A stretch of 64,000 bases of DNA, taken from positions 49,369,321-49,433,320 of the forward strand of contig CM042090.1 in NCBI GenBank assembly GCA_023512835.1, written 5' to 3'. The notes beneath the pieces were generated by a model. The model was not told the DNA's origin and did no database searches. It worked only from the letters and a program-made list of their open reading frames with translations. A program made the translations under genes and the position numbers. Source of the DNA: Taxillus chinensis (lineage: Eukaryota; Streptophyta; Magnoliopsida; Santalales; Loranthaceae). Shown here in pieces: positions 32,172-43,506 of this stretch. Position 1 is the stretch's first letter. Every line of letters begins with the position of its first letter.

Positions 32172-33817
32172 TGTCACATCCTAATTTCCTTTCACTTGGA
32201 AATGGGTAGTGACTGCCCATGCCGGCACCCGAAGGGTCAAGGGGTTGGTCCAAGCACCTAAAAAGGACTTATGACATGGGTGCTGTCCCAAACTTGTACA
32301 ACCAGGCTATCCTGCCACGGGGCACGCTCCTGCTCCCAAACCATGCACACAACCACAAATCAAACAATAACCATATCTCAATTTATTACATTTCAAAAGG
32401 GCTCAAAGTTCATTACAACTCCATTGGGGAAAAACTCCCATCAAACCACAATATGTTTTGTTTACAAACAATCCAAACCATAAAAACACAAATCCACAAA
32501 AGCAATGAAATTAATATAGTCTTCACCCTTAGTAGCCTACCACCACAGCTCTTCTACCTACCGCCTGCTAGACCCTGCAAAAGAACAGTTTATAAGAGGG
32601 GTGAGCAAACCATAGCTCAGTAGGGTTCCAGTCTCCCCAAACTCGTCCCACTCTACAATATGCATGACAAGTGTATACTTGTGCTCGTGTAGTGCCTAAA
32701 ACTAAAGCAGCAAACATCACCCCGTAACACGCCATTTACTTGTGCCCACACTGGAGGGCAGAGGACACCCCGCCACCACGGTGACATGACATACCACATC
32801 CAGGCGAATGTTACATGGTGACCAATGCAACATTTTCCACCCGAGTCAGATATGGCCATCACCTCCTCGGATGCCATACCTACCCTCAGGAATGGGTGCA
32901 GACTTAGACCACCGTCGTGAGTGCTACACCGAGGTTCAGGACCGCAGTCCTGACCAAATCTCAAAGGGGTCTAGTAGTTGTGCCTAGCCCATAAGTCAGC
33001 TCAACCCACAAGTATTTGGGTACTCATTTTCAAACACAAGTTCACAGCATCTCAGCAAGTACATTTCAGTAAACATAGCTCAAACGCAAGTGTAACTCAG
33101 TAATGCAACTCAGGCATACATCTCAACTCAGTACAAGGTAACCCAGCAATTCATCTCATCTCAATACAAGGTAACTCAGTGAGCATAACTCAAACATGTT
33201 AATGCAACTCAGCAAGCATAACTCAGATATGTTATTATAAATCAATAGTGTACTCAGCTCATGTAGTGCAGCAACATTCTCACTAACATTCACAGTTTAT
33301 AGTTTTACCAACATAGGTGTTTTTGAACTGTTTTGGCAAGTTTTTAGATAAATTCAACTCATGAACATTATCCAAATCACTCTATTTTCCATGGAAGGGA
33401 CTTCTGGTTAAATGGGGCAGCCAAAAGAGGCAAGATGAAGGGTGCACGTTATATGGGCCATATGACGTGCATTGGTGTTTTTGGCTCCCTACCTTCTACA
33501 CATCTCAAGGAAGTCTGGGGTGAATTCTCAGAGTATTTGGACTTGCATCATCATATTCACAGAATTTGGGGGTAAGAGAAAGGTGACAAAGGATCCAATA
33601 CTAAATTTCCAGGACTCATCCATGACACAATCCCAGAATTTGTGAAAGAGAAAGGTGCAAGGACTAACAAGGAATCCCTACCTCAGAATTTTCAGAAAAA
33701 GACGTGGGGAAAAGAATGGATCGATCTGTATCCTTGCTACCTCAACGCCTCCAGCCTCCCGTCGTCTAAAGGAAATAGGAAATCCTTGATCGCCAGAAGG
33801 TCCTCCAGCTCTGGATC

Positions 33818-33864
<47 letters not shown>

Positions 33865-34199
33865 GGCTGTAGGGAAGGTAGGGTTTTGAGATCTCCCTTC
33901 TTTTTTTTTTTAAAAGAAAACCCAAACCACAATGAAACCCAAAACCCAAGGATACAGCCCATCTCCTTAAGCCCAACTCATTTTTTAAAATAAAGGCCTC
34001 AAATAAAATGTTAATTGAGATATTTAAATATATGTGAAATTCCCAAAATACCCCTCAGGGCCTCAAACTCCAAATTGAGCCCAAGTATAGTCAAAATTCT
34101 CCATTCGACTAGCACCTCACTGTTCTGATGTTCATTCTCTAAGACAAGGTCTCTTACTCAAGGCTAACTCCAAGGACCCCTCAAACACGGGTCCTTACA
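32172..34199 (-). repeat. Element D 5' LTR
   Basis: 2028 bp, TGTCACATCC (32172) to GTCCTTACA (34199). It is near-identical to the 3' LTR except for a ~0.3-kb deletion (near 33545) that removes the second hairpin core and the (AT)n region, and a longer CT tract (33820-33860, about 20 units against about 7). It keeps one hairpin core, TGCACGTTATATGG...CATATGACGTGCA (33443-33471), and the splice-like donor and acceptor (intron 33681 to 32575, minus strand). Confidence 0.92.
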
Positions 34200-34315
34200 G
34201 CTTCTCCTGGTGGAAAATCTCCAAGGTGAAATTGGATGTCCTTAGATGCTTGGGCCACCACTACGGCAGCCTCCTTATCGTGAAGGCCTTGTAGGAGATG
34301 ACTGAAAGATGCCAT
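34200..34315 (-). pseudogene. Element F ORF1, N-terminal piece
   Basis: The start ATG at 34315-34313 gives MASFSHLLQGLHDK and runs to the element D insertion. Read across the target duplication it continues in frame as PPGE/AHKAEHV into 24535-23204. The complete ORF1 would be about 480 codons. Confidence 0.8.
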
Positions 34316-34941
34316 GCCTATATGAATGTCGTGTTATGCATGATGACAGGTTAGGATGGCAGTTAGACAAATATCATGGTAAATAGGCAGGATAAAAGAA
34401 TAAATGAATAGTAAAGCAAATAATATGTGCAGGGGATGACTTAAGGACTACCCTACAAAATAAAGGTTAGCATGGCATGGAATGAGCAAATAACATGTGG
34501 GCTAATGCCCCTGATAGGCTTTTATTGCTAGACCTATCTTATTCGTTGGTTCCCAAACTTCCTCTGTAGAGGGCTCCGTATACCATGGGATTTACCGGAG
34601 GGGAGTCTTAAAAGGATGAGCCTTAAAAGAACCTCAAGCTTGAGTGAGGAGTCCAAGGCCCCATTGCGGATAATGATCAACGTGCAGGGGACCGTACTAA
34701 ATCTCGCTAACCTAGATTGTGATAAACCTGGGTATAGGGTTATGCATGAATGCAACAGGTAGGGAAAGCAGTAAATCATAACTTATCATGGCATGTTTCC
34801 ATATTTACAGTATAAAATAACAAATATCACAGAAGTTAAAGCATATAATTGAATCACAACTATCACGGCAGTGAATATATACAAAAATAAAATAACCTCC
34901 TATTCCTAATGCTAGACCTAACTCTCTAAAGTTTATGCAAG
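34316..34941 (-). other. Element F leader between PBS and ORF1
   Basis: About 625 bp without a gene. No repeat or clear signal was recognised. A leader of this length is usual for Ogre-like elements. Confidence 0.55.
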
Positions 34942-34959
34942 TCCCCAACGGAGTCGCCA
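34942..34959 (-). promoter_or_regulatory. Primer-binding site of element F (probably tRNA-Arg)
   Basis: The minus strand reads TGGCGACTCCGTTGGGGA, two bases from the LTR end. It fits the 3' end of a tRNA whose acceptor stem starts GACTC, as plant tRNA-Arg does; Ogre elements are known to use tRNA-Arg. The tRNA identity is inferred from memory. Confidence 0.78.
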
Positions 34960-34961
34960 GT

Positions 34962-35891
34962 TGTCATCACCGGTTTTCATCCGGGCCCGTTTGGGGTGGG
35001 CTCAAACTAAACCAATGGTGAGAAATTTAAAGTCGCCACCAACTATTTTTGGGGTACAGTTAGATACCCTCTACTTTGAGTAGTTTAAGGTGTGGTCTGC
35101 GTTATCAGAGAAGGGTTCGGGAGTTGGTTACGTGTAGGGAAGGATTAGCACCCCTACAACGCCCTTTCGGTATCTATTTTCGGAGGAGGTTTCTATTTAT
35201 TTTCACTACTGTGGTTGGATTGAGTTTCCTGGAAAGTCTATGCTTTTTATTTAGCTAAGTTATTTGTCAAAGTTATGGTTAAAATTGATTTATACTAAAT
35301 TTCTAACGGAATCCTAAAGGTTTTGTTTTGTTTTTGTTTTTTTGTTTTTGTTTTTTTCTTTTTTTGCCTTGTTTGTTTTTTGGTTTTTTGTTTGAAAAAC
35401 AATTTGTTTGTTTGTTTTTTTGCTTTTACTTTTGCTTCCCCCCCTCCCTTTTTTTTGAAAACGTGTTGTTTTTGTTGTTTTTTTTTGAAAATGTGTCTTT
35501 TCGAAAGGATAAAACTATAAACTAACACAATAACATATAAAGTGACGTGTGTGATCGTGACATTCACAAATCAAATAACGACTCACTTTTTTTCTTTTTC
35601 TTCATTATCTTTTTTCTATGCCTCTCTTTGCTCTCTTTTTTTATTATTCTTTACATATTACAACATACCACATATACAACAAATACAATGAAAATACAAC
35701 ACATACCGGAAGGAAGGGAAATACAAGTAAAATACAACATATACCAACAACATAAAAGAAAACAAAATGCATAAAAATACTAAGAATTACATCAAATATA
35801 AACATAAATAAGCTAAATAATAATAAATGAATATAAAACCGACTTTAGAGCTTCAACACTGGACTTCCGTGTGAATCCTGTCTACACCGAT
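34962..35891 (-). repeat. Element F 5' LTR, partial
   Basis: The inner end (minus strand ...GGTGATGACA) abuts the PBS. It contains the Ogre-type block with GGGCGTTGTAGGGGTGC (35145-35165, minus strand) and a long T-rich/A-rich stretch (35320-35500). The outer part appears cut by LTR fragment I at 35892, so the LTR start is not visible. Confidence 0.7.
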
Positions 35892-36462
35892 TGTAATGCC
35901 CCCAAATTTGGGACCTCCAAACCGGGTGCGTTAGCGGAAATTAAATATACAAATTTTATATCAATTTCAAACTATTACTTATTTCATCAAACAAACCATT
36001 CATTATTACAAATTCCAATCCAAAATCTTTAAGGTTTAGGGGTTTAAAGACTAAGTGTCCATAACCCATTATTGTATAACGAAGCACATGAGCAAACAAA
36101 CTTAATAAATCTTTAAAATTTCACACAACTTTATTTTCAAGCACTTCTCGACTCCTTATCCTAGTTTCTCCATTCCTTTAATTACCTGGGGTTAGAAAAG
36201 AAATCATAAAAGGGTGAGCTCAAATAGCCCAGTAAGGGTAAACATAAGTGGGTAAGGAAAATCATGAAGATATCGAACATAAGAAATACCATAAAAATTT
36301 CATAACATTTGCACATCATACGTGAACAACATTTCACAAGGGAATCATAACATGGAAGATTATGTTTGGACATCGTATCATAACATCATAATCCAGCTTA
36401 ACTACCCAGATACCATATCATAACATAACATATTTGTTGTTCCCGCGAGGTTGAGTTGTCAT
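35892..36462 (-). repeat. LTR fragment I (chromovirus-like), inverted
   Basis: The minus-strand 3' end reads GGGGGCATTACA, a decayed form of the Tekay end GGGGCGTGACA. It shares the layout of the other Tekay LTRs: CCTTACTGGGCTATTTGAGC, CTCACCC, then a strong acceptor-like TTTCTTTTCTAACCCCAG (36186, minus strand) with a CTAAC branch-point-like motif. Only the 3' part is present; the family is distinct from A, B and D. The right boundary is approximate. Confidence 0.55.
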
Positions 36463-36479
36463 TGTTGTCAACATGTTGC

Positions 36480-37140
36480 AAGAAACAGAATCCGCAAGCT
36501 CGAAGGTCTAGGTCGAAGATCCGTACTTGGTTTGATAACTTCGTAGAGTGATCTCTTAGAGTAAGCTCGTAGAGGGAGTCTACCTATGTACGTTCTAACT
36601 CGAAGGTCGTAAATCAGAAGACTCGAAGGTCGTAGATCAAAAGACTCGAAGGTCGTAGATCAAAAGACTCGAAGGTCGAAGACTCGCAGGACGTAGACTG
36701 ACAGACCATGAGGCTCGTAGCACCCTCAAAGAACCACAAGGTCGAAGCCTCGTAGGGGTATAGGGTCGAAGCCTCGAAGGGACACAGGGTCGTAGGGTCT
36801 TAGACTTAAGGTGCAGACAGATGCAGAGTCGCGTCTCGCAGATTCGAAGCTAAGACTCGTTGAGTCGTAGCACGTAGGGTCGTAGACTGAAGCTCGTAGG
36901 GTCATAAGACGTGTTGCACAGACCCGGAAGTAACTACTAGCCAAGGCAGAATGCAGTTGTCCGACTCGAAGACTCGTAGAGCTTAAAAGCTCGTAGCACT
37001 GATTCTAACCTAGCTTCGAAGCCAGAAAGCAGAAGTATTGGAAGATGAATGCCCTTGGTTCGAAGACTCAGACTCGAAGAATCGAAGAGGAAGACTCGTA
37101 GACACGTAGAAAGGCTACGAGGCAATATCTCCGAGGCTGT
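36480..37140 (+). repeat. CTCGAAGGTCGTAG-type degenerate repeat array
   Basis: Short tandem and dispersed units around ACTCGAAGGTCGTAGATC are near-perfect at about 36600-36680 and decayed further right. They lie upstream of the TATA box of block K, like the CGGAGTAAGG array in the SIRE LTRs. No open frame of note. Confidence 0.7.
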
Positions 37141-37302
37141 GGCTTGTGAAAGGAACAAAGCGCGCTACAAAGGAGTTAAGTACACTAAGTACTGCAAAAC
37201 ACGTGGATGTCATCCGATAGGGGTGTAACTTGTTTCTACGATGAAGATCATAGGCTGAAACATGCTTAACCCTAGCTGGAGGGTTTCAGACTTCAGTCGG
37301 CC

Positions 37303-37310
37303 TATAAAAA
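37303..37310 (+). promoter_or_regulatory. TATA box of LTR-like block K
   Basis: TATAAAAA in the context GGCCTATAAAAAGCAAGG, followed about 30 bp on by a plausible start region. It supports reading K as a plus-strand LTR. Confidence 0.5.
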
Positions 37311-37684
37311 GCAAGGAATGTGCCTGACGTAAAGAGTGTGCCGAATAATATTCTTTGTGCAATGAAGAAACGTATCTGCAGAGATACAAGAGGTGACGCA
37401 GAGTAGTTCATACACAGAGAGAGAGGGAGATTGAAAGAAAGATAACAGTGAGTTCATCCATCTTTCTTCCTTATACATTTGGTGAACAAATCGTGAGTTC
37501 AGCAAAGGAGTGATTGAAGGTCGAGCATAGCAAACAGTCAACTGCGCAGGTGCAAATTGCGCAGACAGATTTTTGCAGTGAGTAAAGTCTAGAGCAATAC
37601 TGTTTTTGTATTTGCATTGAAAAGAAGAGAGACTTGATCCTATTTGTAAAAAGGGCTAGACCCTACTCTACCACAAGATATATA

Positions 37685-39005
37685 TGTTGGATCAAGCCCA
37701 GAATTTGGATAATGCTGATAAAGCCCTATGTAATTTGATTTGAGACCTTTGTTGTTTTATCTTAAGTCATTGCAGAAGATATGACTTTCATCCGGATCTA
37801 CACTCGTGTGAGCAAAGCTAAGGCCGGGATATATAATCCTGTTTCGGGTGAGAATGAGTGTCGTCAAACACTTGGTATATAACCAAGTCTTTACCTCATA
37901 CGGAATAAGGATCACTCATGCGACTAAGAACCTAAAAGCTACGGACTAAAAAATCTGTACCTAATATTTCAACCGGACTAAGGTAAAGAAGACACGGAGT
38001 AAGGAATCCGAGTCTTCCATACATGCGGAGTAAGGAAGTACTTCTACGGAATAAGGACTTGAGTCTTTATTCGCACGGAGTAAGGAAACTAGATGCGGAG
38101 TAAGGAATCCGAACCACTCACTTATGCGGAGTAAGGATGTGTTGATACGGAGTACGCCATCCATTCCTTTAACTCATGCGGAGTAAGGATACTAGATGCG
38201 GAGTAAGGAAGCGCTGATACGAAGTAAGCACTCCGACCTTCTCTTTCATACGGAGTAAGGAAGCGCGGAATAAGGATTCCAGTACCAAATTGATACGGAG
38301 TAAGCAATCAGTATTACGGAGTACGGGTCCGAGCTTAATTTAAACACAGAGTAAGGAACCTTACATCGGATTCAAGAAGATGCTACTTTAACTTATGTCT
38401 TCGTAATCAAAGTCACCAGCTCGCTGTTTCCCGATGTAAGACATACTTGTTGAGAACCTAAAGCATCTTACACGTGGATCATCCGGATATGTGAATACAA
38501 CTTTAACTACACTTGGGAACTTACAAAGACTCTTATGCGTTGCAAACCCAAGATCTTGAAGGCCACATCTGCAGCAATTATTGCAGAGAGATTTTCGAGA
38601 GACAGTAAATGGGCACAATATCCGGAAGAACAAGTTCCAAGGTTGTCTCTTGTGGATGTCACTATAAATAGCAACACTTGTATATTTATAGAGCAGTGGA
38701 TAAGTGAAAGGAGATAGTTTTGTGTATGTACTAAAAGCTCATAAAGATCATAGAGGCTAGCGTGTGTGTACTTGTAAACAGAGTGTTAAAGAGTTGTTAA
38801 GTAGGTCTAAAAGCTTTCAAGCTTTAGTTTGCTTCAATTTTATTGTATTTCTCATTATGATAATAAACAAAATACTTCCACTATCTGGTTATCTTCCGCA
38901 TTGATTCTATCTCTTAAAGCATATAAGTGTTGTGCCAAAGAGAAAGAAAAGAGTTTCGATAAGAGCCTATTCACCCCCGCCCCTTTAGGCTCCAAGGGAC
39001 CAACA
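37685..39005 (+). repeat. Element E 5' LTR (SIRE-type family)
   Basis: 1321 bp, TGTTGGATCAAGCCC to GGGACCAACA. U3 (about 37980-38360) carries many CGGAGTAAGGA copies. A TATA box TATAAATA lies at 38663-38670, followed by an R/U5 region ending TATTCACCCCCGCCCCTTTA. It is closely similar to the solo LTR at 49235-50639 and the C LTR. Confidence 0.92.
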
Positions 39006-39007
39006 AG

Positions 39008-39019
39008 TGGTATCAGAGC
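39008..39019 (+). promoter_or_regulatory. Primer-binding site of element E (tRNA-iMet)
   Basis: TGGTATCAGAGC, two bases (AG) after the LTR end, complementary to the 3' end of initiator Met tRNA. Confidence 0.93.
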
Positions 39020-39066
39020 CCGTTCTATTTGTTCTAAGTAGAGATCTCACTCTTTCACTCTTACTA

Positions 39067-41123
39067 ATGGCCGAAGAAAGCTGCATGCTATTCAACACTC
39101 GCCTTAACTCCGGAGGTGCACAAGAGCCCCTTCCCAATCGTAGCAGCAGTGAAAAGGTCGATCCACCTCAACCTGCTGCTGCCGCTACTTCATAACCACG
39201 GAGTTCAGCTTCACTCTAACAAAGCCACCCAAATTCACAACTGAGCTTTTCTCCCAGTGGAAAGCTCGCATGAGAATGTTCATGGTTTGCCATGATCATC
39301 TCATGTGGCCATGTCTTCATCAGGAGACACCCACTCCGATGACTATCGGAGAACATGGAGTTAGAAGACCAAAGACTGATGCCAAACTCACCAATGATGA
39401 AAGAGCTTGGCAGTGTGTTAACGAAAAGGCTCTGGCATATGTTACATCGTCTTTGGATTCCGAGGCTTTCACGGACGTCCAGGGCTGCACGACAGTGAAA
39501 GCTGTCTGGGATAAACTGACAATCCTCTATTTGGGAAGTCAGTCCCAAATGCAAAACATTATCTGTACTCTCAGACAGAACTTTGAGAGTTTCAATCACA
39601 AACCGGGCGAATCACTCTAGAGCATCTATCGGAGATTCGGCAAGCTCATCCTGGAGCTGAAAACTGCCAATGAGCATTATTCTCAATCTCAGATCAATGA
39701 CAAGTTCTTTTGCTCCTTGCCGGATCGTTACTACTCCAAACAACTCCAGATGCAATCCGACAAGAACTGGCAGTATGTTCCCCTTGAAGAACTTTATGGA
39801 GAGCTATGGACTCACAAGGTCAGGTTTAAATACTCTGACCGAGACGAGAAAATAACTCGAAGAGAAAAGGGGGTAGCTCTCAAAGCTACGGAATGTCTCA
39901 GCATACTGAGGAATAATGATACGGACGAGTCCGAGAATTCTGACTCTGACGAGGAAGAGGAAATAGCTCTCCTTGTCAAATCCTTTGAGCGATTCCTACG
40001 GAAAAGCAGAAAAGGATTCAGAAGAGGCTCCTCATCATCTTTTCGAAGGAAGGAGCGGCTGGAGTCCAGTTCCCAGGAATGCTACAATTGTGGGAAAACT
40101 GGTCACTGGGCCAAGGACTGCAAATCCAAATCTAAAGTGGATGAGAAAAGTGACAAGGTAACTCCTCGCTGCCCCACCTCAGACAACAGCAAGAACAAGA
40201 GGAAGGCGTTCATCACAAAATACGTCAATGGCTCGGAAGAAGAGGAGGAATCCTCGGATGATGAGCCAACTCCTAAACCGAACGTCTGCCTTATGGCAAA
40301 TACTGAGGTACCTTCAATCTCTGAGCTCATGAGTAAATTATAATCTCTTATTGCTGAACGTGATCATGAAAGGAATGAGAGACTAATAATTACTCAAATG
40401 TACAAAGATATGGAAAGTCAGAATAAACGTCTTGAGATTGCTGTTGCTAGACTAGAAAAGGACATAACTGACTTCAGGGGGAAAGAGGCTTGGTATCATG
40501 ATCTAAGAGCTGAAAATCACTTGCTAAATACCAACCTAACAGGCCTAAAAGTGATTGTGAAACGTCTCAAAAATGAACTGGAACAGGAAAAAGAAATAAA
40601 TCGTAAGTGGCTAAAATCCGGGGAAATAACGTCTACATTTACAACTGATCCAGATGACATACGAGTCAAACCTGGCCTAGGTTCCGAACCATTGACCTCC
40701 ACACAGACTACTGAGTGTCCTCCAGATTTTATTCCGAAACTAACCAACCTTTATCCTGTTAGTACATCTAAACCGTTGGATGGTTTCATTTCAGGTGGCA
40801 CCATAGTTTATGATTATGGAGCCGAGGCTGTTACTGCTGTTCCCGAAGCAGTAGCACCCGTATCTAATGATGAAGGGAAGGCTGCTGCAGTTCAAGCCAA
40901 AACTGTAGCACCCAAAAAGAAAGGAAAGGCTAAGGCTAACGCATCTAGGGCCAAGAGCGCGTCACCCAAACGCAATGGACTAGGCCATAGGAAACAGAGT
41001 AGAACGTCTGTAAAATCTAAGACACATGTATCCCCTGTTTATACTCCGCACCATAGTGTCTGCTCCATCTGTAGAGAAATAGGTCATTATCACTATGAAT
41101 GTTGGAGTTTATTTGATAACTGA
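39067..41123 (+). pseudogene. Element E gag with coiled coil and two zinc knuckles
   Basis: The start ATG at 39067 gives MAEESCMLFNTRLN. Breaks: TAA at 39193-39195, a frameshift just after, a stop at 39618-39620, a small disruption near 39730, TAA at 40340-40342, and TGA at 41121-41123. Domains: UBN2-like core (QWKARMRMFMVCHDHLMW, TSSLDSEAFTDVQG, AVWDKLTILYLGSQ), CCHC knuckle CYNCGKTGHWAKDC (about 40080), an acidic stretch, a heptad coiled coil (SELMSKL to NRKWLKS), a basic linker, and a second knuckle CSICREIGHYHYEC (about 41060-41101). It matches C gag block by block and keeps the start codon that C has lost. Confidence 0.85.
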
Positions 41124-41618
41124 CTTTGTAATTAAGTTCATATTAATAAAGATCAGTTCATCTAAAAGGGTTCTTCGAGGAAATCAAAATCTAAATCTCA
41201 AAGGAGTGTCTCTCCCAAGAAAACCCAAATAAAAGAAGCAACTCATGCTCACAAAGTAATGTCAACCTGGAAAGCAAAAGCTCCTAACATTGTGAAATCC
41301 GGAACTGTTGACACTATTGTTGTTTCTCCTAACCGCCCGAAACAAGTTTAGGCACCAAAAGTGTAAACTGTTGTCTTGCAGGAGCATCTATGGAACTCAC
41401 TGCGATCCCACTTAAAGTCAAAGATCAATCAAAGCAAGTGGATACTCAATAGCGGATGCTTCGGACATATGACGGGTGATCAGAATCTGCTTGTTGAAGT
41501 TAATGACAAATGAGGTCCATCCGTATCATATGGTGATAACAGCAAAGGTAAGACTGTCGGGTATGGAACTTTAACCAATGCCTGTGTATCAATCACTAAA
41601 GTTACACTAGTCGAAGGT
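41124..41618 (+). pseudogene. Element E copia protease region
   Basis: WILNSGCFGHMTGDQNLL (about 41440-41490) is the copia protease motif; the active site is N-S-G instead of D-S-G. SVSYGDNSKGKTVGYGTL follows. Stops occur on both sides (e.g. TAG at about 41349 and TGA at about 41512). Confidence 0.72.
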
Positions 41619-42064
41619 TTGAAGCATAATCTGCTGAGTGTCAGTAATTTATGTGACAAAGGATTTACTATTTCCTTTATATCCAATACATGCATGGTCA
41701 GGGAAAACGTATCCGAAGATATTAAATTATCCGGATCAAGAGATGGGGACATATATTCTGTGGTCTTAAGAAATAATTCTTCTGACCCTGTATGCTTCCT
41801 CACTACAGCATCGAATGAAGATAGTTGGCTATGGCACAAGCGTTGTGCACATTTAAATTTTAAGACCTTGTCTAAGTTAGCATCGCTTGATCTGGTCACT
41901 GGTCTGCCTAAACACAAATACTCCAGAGACACTCTCTGTCGAGAATGTCAACTTGGCAAACAAACCAAACATAGTTTTAAGAGCAAATTAGTTAATTCAA
42001 TAACTGCTCCTCTACAACTTCTTCATATGGACCACTGCGGTCCCATTTCTGTTCCTTCACTAGC
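41619..42064 (+). pseudogene. Element E GAG-pre-integrase and start of integrase, cut off
   Basis: MKHNLLSVSNLCDKGF, WLWHKRCAHLNFKTLSKL, CRECQLGKQTKHSF and LLHMDHCGPISVPSLA, the first catalytic Asp block. The match to element C stops abruptly at about 42064 and the poly-G-rich block follows. The rest of the integrase core is absent. Confidence 0.85.
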
Positions 42065-42389
42065 GGTGCAATACCGGTTCGGGAGGGGGGTAAGCAGGGT
42101 TAAAGGTAGTGGGGGGGGGGGGGGGGGGGGGGGGTAGTATTTTTTTGACTCCAACAAAATGGGGTTTCGCAAGTCTTAACGGGGGGAAAAGCTTGGGTTA
42201 TATAAGCATGAACAACCCGCGAAGAGGGTGGGGTACTTAAGTAAAAATAATTATCCATGTGTTGTTGGGGGGGGGGGGGGTTGGTATATTGTGGGGGTGA
42301 ATTTATGACCCCCTGAGACTTAATTGCTTGGATTTTGGGCCGCCCTGACACTAAGCTCTAGGGACCACCTAGTCTTCCCTAATATGGAA

Positions 42390-42422
<33 letters not shown>

Positions 42423-42723
42423 AATGGAATTAAACCAACGTTAAATCAAGCAGAGGGGGGGGGGGGGGGGGCCACTAGAGTTTAAGATACTAAAGAAATA
42501 TTAAATTGCTTCTCATTCAAAAAAAAAGGTGGTGGGTGTAAAGAAGGCTTCAGATTGCGGGATGGAAGCGGGCAAGGGGGGGTGGGGGGGGGGGAATATA
42601 GAAGGCCGAGCCTTAGCCAAGTCATTGAGAAGGGTTCAAAAAAGCTGTAAAGATGGAATGTTCGAATAAAGACGGAGCCAAAGAAAGAAAAGAAGGAAAG
42701 ACTTTGAGATATACCCTTGTGGT
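42065..42723. other. Poly-G-rich block of doubtful quality replacing the integrase-to-RT part of element E
   Basis: G runs of 24 (42111-42134), 14 (42267-42280), 32 (42390-42421), 17 (42455-42471) and two runs around 42576-42594 are set in sequence that matches nothing else here. It sits exactly where about 1.4 kb of E integrase/RT should be, judged from element C. It looks like failed consensus or gap filling rather than biology. Confidence 0.75.
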
Positions 42724-42885
42724 TATCAAATGGACATCAAAAGCGCATTTCTAAATGGAGATTTTCAAGACGAGGTGTACGTTGAACAACCTCCCGGTTT
42801 CATTGAACCCAAGGTTGGACATCTAGTCTACGAGCTACGGAAAGCCTTGTATGGTTTGAAGCAAGCTCCAAGAGCCTGGTACGAC
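42724..42885 (+). pseudogene. Element E reverse transcriptase fragment
   Basis: [40 protein letters not shown] and [14 protein letters not shown] are the palm start of copia RT, matching C. It ends at 42885, where the LTR of element H begins. The 5 bp ACGAC (42881-42885) should be the H target duplication. Confidence 0.88.
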
Positions 42886-43143
42886 TGATAACGTGCATTT
42901 ATGCCGTTCTCCTAGGCCTTATTTAGGGTGTTTTAGAGTATGTTTTGTACCTATTTGCATGATATTTTACACATATTTGGTCTAACCCCTAGGAAGACCC
43001 TGTTTGGTGTATAGTGGTAATTTTTGAGTGTTTTTGGCAGGTTTTGGAGCAACCTTTTCCCACAAACCTTGGCTAGATCACTCGATACACTCAAGAGGAA
43101 GCTATAGGAAGAAGATGGAAACAAAATGAAGGCAAAATCAAGG

Positions 43144-43284
43144 TGCACGTGAAAAGGCTTTCTCACGTGCATTCTCACGTGCAAGGATTTTATTGCTTAG
43201 ATGCCTTCTACAACTCAAGAGGAAGCTTTGGAGCAAATTTGGGGTGATTTGGAGCTGCACGTGAAAAGGCTCTTCTCACGTGCA
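43144..43284 (+). repeat. Hairpin modules in U3 of the element H LTR
   Basis: TGCACGTGAAAAGG...TCTCACGTGCA occurs at 43144-43171 and 43256-43284, each followed by a further TTCTC(A/G)CGTGCAAG half-site. The spacer CCTTCTACAACTCAAGAGGAAG matches the inverted (LTR B-like) orientation of the Tekay modules. It lies upstream of the TATA box. Confidence 0.8.
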
Positions 43285-43498
43285 TTCTCGCGTGCAAGCA
43301 TTTTGGAGCTCCAAATGATGTGTTTTGTTGTTTTAATCATTTTCCTTTAAAGAACTGGGGTCAAATTTGGTGTAGTTTGAGTGTTATTGAGCCTAGAACA
43401 TTGAATAGTGTCATTAACCAAAACGACGTCGTTTTGGCTGCGACCACATTTATAATTAGGGCACACCTTTTGTTACCCTAATTTGGCCCACTAAATCC

Positions 43499-43506
43499 TA
43501 TAAATA
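43499..43506 (+). promoter_or_regulatory. TATA box of the element H LTR
   Basis: TATAAATA in the context ATCCTATAAATAGGGG, the standard plant core promoter spacing before an R region. Confidence 0.65.

Larger units (their letters stand above)
24536..34199 (-). mobile_element. Element D: complete Tekay-type Ty3 chromovirus
   Basis: Both LTRs, PBS, gag, protease, RT, RNase H, integrase, chromodomain and PPT are present on the minus strand (9.66 kb). The 5-bp flanks are GCTTT (24531-24535) and GCTTC (34200-34204), a target duplication with one change. Joining the flanks restores a continuous F ORF1 frame, which confirms insertion into F. The LTRs are nearly identical over most of their length, so the insertion is fairly recent, yet the coding region has many stops and shifts. 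Confidence 0.93.
36463..37684 (+). repeat. LTR-like block K, unclassified, interrupted by element E
   Basis: Starts TGTTGTCAACATG. A U3-like region (36480-37140) is packed with degenerate ACTCGAAGGTCGTAG / CTCGTAG / CTCGAAG units. A TATA box, TATAAAAA, lies at 37303-37310, followed by a leader-like region with a short GA run. It ends where element E starts. No coding sequence. The structure suggests the 5' part of a copia-type LTR, but no partner LTR or PBS is visible. Confidence 0.5.
37685..42885 (+). mobile_element. Element E: SIRE-type Ty1/copia element, interrupted by element H
   Basis: 5' LTR, tRNA-iMet PBS, gag, protease, integrase start, then a corrupted block (42065-42723) and an RT fragment ending at the H insertion. 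The left flank ATATA (37680-37684) would be its target duplication; the 3' end is not in the window. It is the same family as C and often confirms which C codons are mutant. E itself has several stops and shifts. Confidence 0.85.

Noticed and set aside
35295..35567. Phe-rich (plus strand) or Lys-rich (minus strand) open frames
   Set aside because: Low-complexity T/A tracts in the F LTR; no gene features.
36726..37158. Minus-strand ORFs across the CTCGAAG array
   Set aside because: Repeat-derived open frames in an LTR-like U3; no recognisable domain.
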